NCBI RefSeq assembly: GCF_026626335.1
Contig: NZ_JAPNTZ010000005.1
Span: forward strand, 186,001-250,000
Reading direction: 5' to 3'
DNA: 64,000 bases
From: Paractinoplanes pyxinae
GTDB lineage: Bacteria; Actinomycetota; Actinomycetes; Mycobacteriales; Micromonosporaceae
The notes below the pieces were generated by a model. That model was not told where the DNA came from, made no database searches, and saw nothing but the letters and a program-made list of their open reading frames with translations. The translations under genes were made by a program, and so were the position numbers. Below are positions 16,802 to 23,678 of this stretch, piece after piece. Position 1 is the stretch's first letter; every line of letters begins with the position of its first letter.

Positions 16802-18163
16802 TCATGAGTTCGCCCCCTCGCGCTCGCGTTTGCGTTGCTCGGCCAGGTCGGCTGCGGTCACCTCGCGGATCGAGCTCTGTTCGCGGTTGCGCAGGCGCTG
16901 GACCAGGGCGGTGACGGACGGGATGACGCCGTCGGGCATGAACATGACGACCAGGCCGAGCAGCAGACCCGTCGTGACCAGGTGCAGCGGCGTGTTGCCG
17001 AACTCGACCTTGAAGTACTCGAGCGCTATGCCGACGACGATCGCGCCGAGCACCGGGCCGTACAGGTTGCGGACGCCGCCGAGCAGGGCCATGAGCACGA
17101 TGTACGAGCCGGTGAGCACCGAGAACTGGAAGACCGGGTCGAGGTCGCCGAACCACAGCGCATACAGGCCGCCGGCCAGCGCCGTGAAAGCGGCCGAGAT
17201 GACGAACACCGTCAGCTTGTACGCGAAGGTCGGCGTGCCGAGTGATTCCGCCTTGTCCTCGTCCTCGCGGATCGCCTTGAGCCCCATGCCGAAGCGGGAA
17301 CGGTCGAGCAGCCACCACGTCGCCAGCGCCAGGAGCAGCAGACCGCCGTACAGGAAGAAGAAGACGCGATGGTGCTCGGGCCGCAACATGCCCGGGAACG
17401 GACGAGGCACGACCAGCCCGCGCGAGCCTCCGGTCACCGACGACCAACTTTGGAAGACAAGCAACAGGATGAGCACGAGCGCGATGGACACAATCACGAA
17501 CGAAGCGCCACGAACGCGCAACGCGGCGAACCCGATCGGCACCGCCAGCGCGGCCACGAGCACGGCGGCGGCGATGAGCGCCACGAAGCTCGGCATGTCG
17601 GCCTTGGTGATGAGCAGCCCGGTCGCATAACCGCCCAACCCGGCCAGCGCCCCGTGTCCGAGCGAGATGTAGCCGGTGAACCCGCCCACGAAGTTCCAGG
17701 AGGTCGCCAGCACCGCCCAGTTCAGAACGATGACGCCCGACGACAGGATGTACGGGTTCGGCGCCAGACTCGGGAACACAAGGATCGCCACGATCAACAC
17801 GACGGCCGCCCCGAGCGGCACCCACTTACCCGGACCGGACAGCCCGGCGACGGCACTGCGCGCTTGATGAGCGTTGCTGCCCGTTCGCGCACCGCCGGCC
17901 GTTTGGGCGTTGGCGTCGCCTTGAGCGTTACTGCTCGTTTGAGCGTTGCCGCCCGATTGAGCGATGTTGCTCGTTTGAGCGATGTTGCTTGTTTGAGCGT
18001 TGCTGCTCGTTTGAGCGTTGCTGCTCGTTTGAGCGTTGCTGCTCGTTTGAGCGTTGCTGCTCGTTTGCGCATTGCTGGCCGATTGAGCGTTGCTGCTCGT
18101 TTGCGCGTTGCCGGCCGTTTGGGCATTGCCGGGGGGCGGGGCGGCGTCAGAAGCGTTGGGCAA
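16802..18163 (-). CDS. livM: ABC transporter permease LivM with low-complexity N-terminal extension
   Basis: 453 residues if read from TTG 18163, which overlaps the livH stop by 17 nt. From about residue 108 it is an ordinary LivM permease with about ten helices and the family loop FVGGFTGYISLGHGALAGLG. It also has the EAA-like loop GLKAIREDEDKAESLGTPTF and the cytoplasmic tail REVTAADLAEQRKRE. The first 100 residues are a repeat of about fourteen NAQTSS-like hexapeptides encoded by an 18-nt tandem array. LivM proteins normally have only 10-30 residues before the first helix. The extension may be translated as a disordered tail, or the real start may lie closer to the first helix. No better ribosome site was found. 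Confidence 0.85.
   Translation of the reverse strand: MPNASDAAPPPGNAQTAGNAQTSSNAQSASNAQTSSNAQTSSNAQTSSNAQTSSNAQTSNIAQTSNIAQSGGNAQTSSNAQGDANAQTAGGARTGSNAHQARSAVAGLSGPGKWVPLGAAVVLIVAILVFPSLAPNPYILSSGVIVLNWAVLATSWNFVGGFTGYISLGHGALAGLGGYATGLLITKADMPSFVALIAAAVLVAALAVPIGFAALRVRGASFVIVSIALVLILLLVFQSWSSVTGGSRGLVVPRPFPGMLRPEHHRVFFFLYGGLLLLALATWWLLDRSRFGMGLKAIREDEDKAESLGTPTFAYKLTVFVISAAFTALAGGLYALWFGDLDPVFQFSVLTGSYIVLMALLGGVRNLYGPVLGAIVVGIALEYFKVEFGNTPLHLVTTGLLLGLVVMFMPDGVIPSVTALVQRLRNREQSSIREVTAADLAEQRKREREGANS
17868..18120 (-). repeat. 18-nt tandem array in the 5' part of livM
   Basis: Units of the form TTGAGCGTTGCTGCTCGT (plus-strand reading) repeat about fourteen times, nearly identical at 17990-18065 and decaying outward. 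Each unit adds six codons (Asn-Ala-Gln-Thr-Ser-Ser). The TGAGCG core is shared with the arrays near 22.3 and 49.8 kb. Confidence 0.85.
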
Positions 18164-19022
18164 GGCGGCCTCCGAAGAATCCCTGTGGCCGGACGGCCAG
18201 CGTGGCGAACAAGGCCACGTAGAACACGGTCTGCGCCCAGGTGGCGCCCATCGGGATCTGCAGCAGGCTCTGCGCGAGCCCCAGCACCAGGGCGGCCGCG
18301 GCGGCGCCGGGGACGCTGCCCAGGCCGCCGACGACGATGATGGCCATGAGCGGGCCGATCCAGTGCCAGTGCAGCGACGGGTAGATGGTGGTGTCGAGCG
18401 AGAGCGCCGTCCCGCCCACTGCGGCGGTGGCCAGGCCCAGGCCGAAGCCGAAGCCGGCCGTCCGCTCGGTGTCGATGCCGACCAGGCGGGCGGCGTCGGG
18501 GTGCTGGATCGTGGCCCGCAGCGCCCACCCGAATTGGGTTCGCTTCATCAACACGTACAAGCAAGCAAGCGAAACCACCGCCAAGCCGAACGCGATGAGC
18601 TTGACCACGGCCACGCGGGCCCCGAAGAGCTCGAAACTGGCCGTTCCGTAGCCGAGCTGAATGCGCCGCTGGGTGCCCGTGAAGGCGTACCCCAGAAGGC
18701 CTTCGATGATCAGTGCGATAGCGAACGTGATGAGCACCGACATCATCGTGAGCGTGGCCGGGCGCAGCCGGGACAGCAGACCGCGCTGCAGCAGCACCCC
18801 CGCGCCGAAGAACAGCGGCACGGTCACCACCATCGACAGCAGCGGGTCGATCCCCAGCCGGTCGTTGGTCCACCAGGCCAGGTACGCGGCCAGGATGAGG
18901 AACGCCGAGTGGGCGATCATCACCACCCGCATGATGCCGAAGTAGAGGGTCAGCCCCGCGGCGAGCAGGGCGTACAGCCCGCCGAGGAGCAGACCGAGGA
19001 CCACGCTCTGGAAGACGAGCAT
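18147..19022 (-). CDS. livH: branched-chain-type ABC transporter permease LivH
   Basis: 291 residues from ATG 19022, 7 nt after the livK stop. About eight helices are present. The opening GLLLGGLYALLAAGLTLYFG, the LGLATAAVGGTALSL stretch and the VVGGLGSVPGAAAAALVLG motif are hallmarks of LivH permeases. It forms the membrane channel with LivM. Co-transcribed with the binding protein and ATPases. Confidence 0.9.
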   Translation of the reverse strand: MLVFQSVVLGLLLGGLYALLAAGLTLYFGIMRVVMIAHSAFLILAAYLAWWTNDRLGIDPLLSMVVTVPLFFGAGVLLQRGLLSRLRPATLTMMSVLITFAIALIIEGLLGYAFTGTQRRIQLGYGTASFELFGARVAVVKLIAFGLAVVSLACLYVLMKRTQFGWALRATIQHPDAARLVGIDTERTAGFGFGLGLATAAVGGTALSLDTTIYPSLHWHWIGPLMAIIVVGGLGSVPGAAAAALVLGLAQSLLQIPMGATWAQTVFYVALFATLAVRPQGFFGGRLAQRF

Positions 19023-19029
19023 CAGCTGA

Positions 19030-20253
19030 TCACCAGGCCGGCTTCGGGTAGACCATGTCGGCCTCCTTGGCGTCGGCCGGCAGCACGATCTTGATGTCGT
19101 CGCCGATCCACTGCTGGATCATGTGGGCGCCCTGCGGCTTGCCGGTGGCGTCCCACTTCAGCGGGCCGACGACGGTGTCGACCGTGTTGCCGTGCAGCCA
19201 GTCGATCAGTTTCTGCTGGCATTCGCCCTGCTCGGCGCAGCCCGCCGCCTGCACCGCGGCCGCGACGACCTGGCCCGTCGTGTAGCCGTTGGCCTGGTCC
19301 TCCTCGGGCACCTTGCCGAACTGGGCCTTGAACTTCTCGACAAATTCCTTGTTGCTTTCGTACGGGGCATCCTGGCTGTAGCCGGTGGGCGAGAGAATCC
19401 CCTCGGTCTTGTTGCCGATCGCCTTGGCGAACTCCGGGCTGGTCGGAGCGGTCGAGAACGCGGCGAGTTTCGGCTGGTAGTTCAGCTGTTGCAGGGCCAC
19501 GATGAGGTTCACGCCGTCCTGGTACTGCGAGCCGCCGACCACCATGTCGGGCTTGGCCGCCGCGATCTTCGCCGCGATGCTGCCGAAGTCGGTGGTGTTG
19601 GGCGGGTAGACCTCGTTCACGACCGTCTTGACGCCGCCCGCTTCGAGCTTCTTCTTCAGCCCGTACGCCGTGCCCTGCGCGAACGGGTCGTCCATGGCCG
19701 CGTACGCGACGGTTGCCGGTTTCTGCCCGGCCGGCAGCGCCAGCAGGTATTCGGCCAGGTGGTTGTAGTGGTCGTCGGCCACTGCGGGGGCAGCGTAGAA
19801 CAGGTTCTTGAAGCCCTGGTTGAACACCTCGGCGGCCGCGCCGGCGGGCTCGACGAAGAGCATGCCGTACTCCTGCGCGACCCGGGCCGAGGGCACCACC
19901 AGGCGGGTCGAGAACGGGCCGACGACCAGGTCGACCTGGTCGCTGCCGATCAGCTGCTCGTAGTCGGCGACGACCCGGTCGGCGTTGGACTGGTCGTCCA
20001 GGATCTTCAGCTCGATCTGGCGGCCGAGCAGGCCACCCTTGTCGTTGGTTATCTTGGCCCAGGCCTCGTACCCCTCCTGCACGCCCTTGCCGGGCTCGGA
20101 GAAGTCGCCGGTCAGGGGCAGGGAGATGCCGACGACGATCGGGTCGCCGGAGCCTCCCCCTTCCTCGTCGTCCCCGCCCCCGCCGCACGCGGCCAGGAGA
20201 AGGGTGGCGCTGAGCGCGACGGCCCAGGTTGTACGTCTCGCGGGTGAATGCAT
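19030..20253 (-). CDS. livK: substrate-binding lipoprotein of the Liv-type ABC transporter
   Basis: 407 residues from ATG 20253 with AAAGGAG upstream. A lipoprotein signal (SATLLLAACGGGG, cysteine near residue 22) precedes a type I periplasmic-binding fold that opens IVVGISLPLTGDFSEPGKG. Late in the protein, TVVGPLKWDATGKPQG is typical of amide or branched-chain amino acid receptors. Ligand-contact residues were not resolved, so the solute is uncertain. The operon promoter must lie in the 163-nt gap to the divergent LacI gene. A perfect 28-bp palindrome is 22 nt upstream of the start. Confidence 0.9.
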   Translation of the reverse strand: MHSPARRTTWAVALSATLLLAACGGGGDDEEGGGSGDPIVVGISLPLTGDFSEPGKGVQEGYEAWAKITNDKGGLLGRQIELKILDDQSNADRVVADYEQLIGSDQVDLVVGPFSTRLVVPSARVAQEYGMLFVEPAGAAAEVFNQGFKNLFYAAPAVADDHYNHLAEYLLALPAGQKPATVAYAAMDDPFAQGTAYGLKKKLEAGGVKTVVNEVYPPNTTDFGSIAAKIAAAKPDMVVGGSQYQDGVNLIVALQQLNYQPKLAAFSTAPTSPEFAKAIGNKTEGILSPTGYSQDAPYESNKEFVEKFKAQFGKVPEEDQANGYTTGQVVAAAVQAAGCAEQGECQQKLIDWLHGNTVDTVVGPLKWDATGKPQGAHMIQQWIGDDIKIVLPADAKEADMVYPKPAW

Positions 20254-20274
20254 CCTCGGAGCTCCTTTGCCGGG

Positions 20275-20302
20275 ACGTAAGCGCTTGCGAAAGCGCTTAC
20301 GT
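20275..20302. promoter_or_regulatory. LacI-family operator between livK and its regulator
   Basis: ACGTAAGCGCTT (20275-20286) and AAGCGCTTACGT (20291-20302) are perfect 12-bp inverted arms around GCGA. AAGCGCTT is the classic half of LacI/CcpA-type operators, here present twice. It is 22 nt before the livK start and 115 nt before the divergent LacI gene, so it can control both. Confidence 0.8.
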
Positions 20303-20416
20303 AGCCTAAAGTGATCGATGCGTGACTTGCAACACCCCGGAAACTTATTTGCAGTCCGACCGGTGATCCCCCGGCCTGGTGATCACGTCCCGCGACGACT
20401 CGTGGAGAGTGGACAC

Positions 20417-21448
20417 ATGCCCAAGCCCGGTGTGCGGTTGCGGCTCGTCGACATCGCCGAGCGCGCCGGTGTCTCGCTGGCCACCGCCTCGCGCGCGCTG
20501 GCCGGGCGGGACGGGGTGAGCGAAGAGGTCGCGGCCCGCATCCGGCAGATCTCCGAAGAGATGGGGTACGTCGCCAATCCGTACGCACGAACGCTGGCCG
20601 GCGGCGCGAGCTCGACGGTCGGGCTGGTCGTGCACCAGGTCGACGACCCGTACTTCTCCGAGATCGCGGGCGGTGTCATCCGGGTCGCCGACGAGCAGGG
20701 GCTGCTCGTGCAGATCTGCCACTCCGGCCGCGACCCCGAGCACGAGCTGCGCCAGATCCGCCACCTGATCAATCAGCGGGTGCGCATCATCATCGTCGCC
20801 GGTTCGGGTTTCGCCGACGCCAGGCACGAGACGGCCGCGCGGGAAGAGCTTTCCGGTTTCGTACGTGGTGGTGGGCGCGTGGCCGTCATCGGCCGCCACA
20901 CATTGGGCGTCGACGCCGTTCTGCCCGACAACGAAGCCGGCGGGCGCGCACTCGGGCAGCATTTGCTCGAACTCGGCCACCGGCGCATCGCGATCGCCTC
21001 GGGCAGCCCCGAACTGAACACGGTCATCGACCGGATAGGCGGGGTTGCGCGCGCAGTGAGCGAAGCCGGCCTTTCGATGAGCGATCTGCCAGTGGTGCAC
21101 ACCGACTTCACCCGCGACGGCGGAGTGGACGCGACCGAGCGCATCCTGCGCGACCACCCCGAGACGACGGCGATCATCGCCCTGAACGACGCGATGGCCA
21201 TCGGCGTGCTGTCGACGCTGCGGGCGCGCGGTATCCCCGTACCGGAAAGGATGTCGGTAGTCGGCTTCGACGACGTCTCGGTGGCGGCCGACCTGGCCCC
21301 CAGCCTCACCACGATCCGCCTCCCCATGACCGAAATGGGCAAGATGGCGCTGGCGCTGGCCCTGCGCCCAGCAGCCGCCCGGCCGCGGCGGCGCTCAACC
21401 GGCCACACGCTGGTGGTCCGCGATTCGACCGGCCCCGCCCCAGCCTGA
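20417..21448 (+). CDS. LacI-family transcriptional regulator of the liv-type operon
   Basis: 343 residues from ATG 20417, with GGAGAG before it. The N-terminal helix-turn-helix reads RLVDIAERAGVSLATASRAL and the hinge helix is ANPYARTLAGG. The effector domain has STVGLVVHQVDDPYFSEI at its start and MSVVGFDDVSVAADLAPSL near its end. It is divergent from livK with the 28-bp palindrome between them. A LacI protein controlling an amino-acid-type transporter is less usual and hints that the real substrate may be a sugar-like or nucleoside solute. The last 40 nt of the gene are repeated in degenerate form just downstream. Confidence 0.9.
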   Translation: MPKPGVRLRLVDIAERAGVSLATASRALAGRDGVSEEVAARIRQISEEMGYVANPYARTLAGGASSTVGLVVHQVDDPYFSEIAGGVIRVADEQGLLVQICHSGRDPEHELRQIRHLINQRVRIIIVAGSGFADARHETAAREELSGFVRGGGRVAVIGRHTLGVDAVLPDNEAGGRALGQHLLELGHRRIAIASGSPELNTVIDRIGGVARAVSEAGLSMSDLPVVHTDFTRDGGVDATERILRDHPETTAIIALNDAMAIGVLSTLRARGIPVPERMSVVGFDDVSVAADLAPSLTTIRLPMTEMGKMALALALRPAAARPRRRSTGHTLVVRDSTGPAPA

Positions 21449-21740
21449 ACAGCCCTCGATAGGGCAAGCGCTGGATTCGCTTCGACCAGTCCGGCTTGGG
21501 CTGACGGCGCTCGACCAAGCACACGCTTGTGGTCAGCTTCGACCGGTCCGGCCCAGAGCTGACGGCGCTCGACCAGGCACACGCACGCGTTCCGCTTCGA
21601 CCGGTCCGGCCGGGACTGACGGCGCTCGACCAGCTCCTGGAGCGATTCGACCGGTTCGGCCCGGAGCTGAGCTCGCTCGATCAGGCACACGCTGGTGGTC
21701 CGCGATTCGGCGGGCCCCGCCCCGGGCTGAACGGGCTGAA
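21400..21740 (+). repeat. degenerate tandem copies of the LacI gene 3' end
   Basis: The terminal segment of the LacI gene (CACACGCTGGTGGTCCGCGA, then GGCCCCGCCCC and CTGAAC) reappears at 21688-21740. Between them are several copies of a TTCGACCGGTCCGGCC ... CTGACGGCGCTCGACCAG unit about 57-72 nt long. This fills the whole 343-nt gap to the next gene. No promoter or coding signature stands out otherwise. Confidence 0.7.
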
Positions 21741-21791
21741 TACCGGGCAAAAGCTTGAAAGGCGGCGATCACGTTCGTACGGTGAGACGCC

Positions 21792-22130
21792 ATGGATCTC
21801 ACTCGGCAGAGCGAAACGGCCGTGCTGGCGGCGTCGGCGCTCGCATTGGAGCAGTGGGCGCAGCGTGTCGGACGGGCCGGGATGGCCGCGATGCACGCGT
21901 TGCCGGCCCTGCACGCGGCAGTTGATCAGCACGTCGCGCACATCCGCGCAGTAGTCGCCGACTCGCGGGGACGGGTGCACCCGGCAACGTTGGCCGCCTA
22001 CGCGGACGGGGTCGCCGACACAGTGAGCGCCCGCGGCTGGACGGCCCGCGAGACCACCTGGGAACGACCCTCATGGCCGTCGGTGCATCTGCTCGCCGTT
22101 TGCGTGCTGGCCGAAGCCTGCATGAACTGA
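21792..22130 (+). CDS. small conserved actinobacterial protein (possibly DUF6401-like)
   Basis: 112 residues from ATG 21792. It is all-helical, without signal peptide or membrane helix. WAQRVGRAGMAAMHALPALH and AAVDQHVAHIRAVV resemble the short actinobacterial family annotated as DUF6401, which often lies near natural-product genes. The end, SVHLLAVCVLAEACMN, is hydrophobic. The family match is from memory and tentative. The gene sits isolated between two repeat arrays. Confidence 0.6.
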   Translation: MDLTRQSETAVLAASALALEQWAQRVGRAGMAAMHALPALHAAVDQHVAHIRAVVADSRGRVHPATLAAYADGVADTVSARGWTARETTWERPSWPSVHLLAVCVLAEACMN

Positions 22131-22466
22131 GCGTTTGCCGTCGCGGTTAGACGTTCGCCGTACAGATATGTGCGTTTGCCGAGTGCACTGGCACGTAGTG
22201 AGCGTTTGTCGTCCGTTGTTGCGCGTTTGCCGGCGCTGCCTGCGCTGAAGTGAGCGATTGCCGTCGACGACAGCGCATTTACTGGCGACGCCTGCGCGGA
22301 GTGAGCGTTTGCCGTCGGCTAGTGCGCGTTTGCTGGTGACGCCTGCGCGAAGTGAGCGTTCGCCGTCGGCTAGTGCGCGTTTGCCGGCGGCGGCTGCGCG
22401 AAGTGAGCGTTTGTCGTCGGTTGTTGCGCGTTTGGTTCGTTCCGTCGGCGGGGGTGAGCGTTTGGT
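22127..22466. repeat. 51-nt intergenic tandem array
   Basis: GTGAGCG anchors recur at 22198, 22250, 22301, 22352, 22403 and 22454, a 51-nt period (52 once). A typical unit reads GTGAGCGTTTGCCGTCGGCT ... GCGCGTTTGC ... GACGCCTGCGCGA. It directly follows the stop codon at 22130. One frame stays open across it (ARSERLPSASARL repeats), but it has no start signal and runs antisense into the PRC-barrel gene. Confidence 0.85.
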
Positions 22467-22498
22467 GCCGGGGCCTGCGCGTTCGGGCAGGCCCCGGC
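22467..22498 (-). terminator. terminator of the PRC-barrel gene
   Basis: GCCGGGGCCTGC (22467-22478) and GCAGGCCCCGGC (22487-22498) form a perfect 12-bp stem with an 8-nt loop, 22 nt beyond the stop of the minus-strand gene ending at 22521. Confidence 0.75.
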
Positions 22499-22520
22499 GG
22501 GTGGGACTGATGTGCGGACG

Positions 22521-23423
22521 TCAGGAGAAGTTGCGCTTGCCGTTCTCGTCGGGGAGGTCGGCCTCGATGCGCTCCTTGCGGACCTCACCGCCGACCGTCT
22601 CCTCGTCGCGGACGGTCTCCTTGCCGAGGCGGACCCGCTCGACCGGGACGGCCTCCTTGTCGACCGTCGCGCGCTCGGCGTGCAGGGTCACCTCGTGCTC
22701 CGACTCGGTGATGGCCGGGCCGCCCAGGGCGTCGCCGCGGTTGGCGTCGGTGATCGGCTCGCGCTCCAGGCGGACTTCCTCGCGCTCGACCGGGACGGTG
22801 ACCTGCTCCTGCTCGGTCACCACGTACTTGCGCAGCCGGGCCCGGCCGGTCTGCTCGGCGCGAGTGTCGACGTTGAGCCGCTCCTCCGAACGGGTCATGG
22901 CGTCGTCGCCCGACGCCCGGCCCTCGGCGTAGTCGGCGCGGCCCTCGGCGGAATCCGAGGCGTAACCGGCGGTGCGGCCCGCGGAGTAGTCGGCGCTGGA
23001 GTCCGAGGCGTAGCCGGCCGTGCGGCCCTCGCTGTAAGTGGACTCCGAGCCGGTGTAGTTGGCGCCCGCCGTGGCCGCTCCGGCCTGGTACGCGCGGGAG
23101 CTGTCCTCCCAGCTCAGGCCGTAGTACTGGTACAGCTTGTCGACGTCCTCGCCCTGCAGCGGCTCGTCGTGGGACGCGTCGATGTTCGGGGCGTCCTTGA
23201 CCTTCGCCTTGTCGAACGGCACGACCAGGCGCTCGTCGCGCAGGTCGGCGCTGTCCAGCGGCACCAGCGACTCGTTCAGGCCGAACAGCCCGGTCTTGAC
23301 GCTGGCCCACGCGGGACGGCCGTTGCCGTCGTCCCACACCTGGCCGACGCTGCCGATCTTGTCGCCGTCGGCGTCGTAGACGTCGGTGCCGTGCAGGCGG
23401 TTGGCGTGCTCGAGGTTGATCAT
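22521..23423 (-). CDS. PRC-barrel and DUF2382 (YsnF/AvaK) stress protein
   Basis: 300 residues from ATG 23423 with GGAG 7 nt upstream. Residues 1-75 are a PRC barrel (DVYDADGDKIGSVGQVWDD). Residues ~95-175 are a Tyr/Ser/Ala/Gly linker with repeats of GRTAGYASDS. Residues ~185-300 are a DUF2382 domain rich in charged heptads (YVVTEQEQVTVPVEREEVRL; RVRLGKETVRDEETVGGEV). Such proteins are abundant and stress-induced in Actinobacteria and Deinococcus; the molecular role is unknown. It is divergent from katE, consistent with a common stress response. Confidence 0.85.
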   Translation of the reverse strand: MINLEHANRLHGTDVYDADGDKIGSVGQVWDDGNGRPAWASVKTGLFGLNESLVPLDSADLRDERLVVPFDKAKVKDAPNIDASHDEPLQGEDVDKLYQYYGLSWEDSSRAYQAGAATAGANYTGSESTYSEGRTAGYASDSSADYSAGRTAGYASDSAEGRADYAEGRASGDDAMTRSEERLNVDTRAEQTGRARLRKYVVTEQEQVTVPVEREEVRLEREPITDANRGDALGGPAITESEHEVTLHAERATVDKEAVPVERVRLGKETVRDEETVGGEVRKERIEADLPDENGKRNFS

Positions 23424-23678
23424 CGGGGGGCTCCTTTTCGCTCGTTTCGCCTCCGGCCCTCGACCTACCCGCCTCGCTTGCCGTCATGCAAGCAACTTGG
23501 TGAAAAGTCAGTCATTCACCCTTCCTCGTTTGATCTTGGCCCCTAGGGGCATCCGTGGCCCCGTCGGGCCGCCCGCCTGAGCAGAATCCTGGGCAATATT
23601 TACCGGTTGCGCCCAGTTTGACCGGCTCAATCGCGGGTAGCCCTTGCCGGCATCACAAACCAGGAGGAGTGCCGACTG

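Noticed and set aside
22127..22466. Possible CRISPR array
   Set aside because: The units are repeated throughout with no unique spacers, no cas genes are nearby and the 51-nt units are degenerate.
22258..22932. 224-codon frame with ARSERLPSASARL repeats
   Set aside because: It translates the 51-nt array and then runs antisense to the PRC-barrel gene. No ribosome site or conserved domain, so treated as repeat only.
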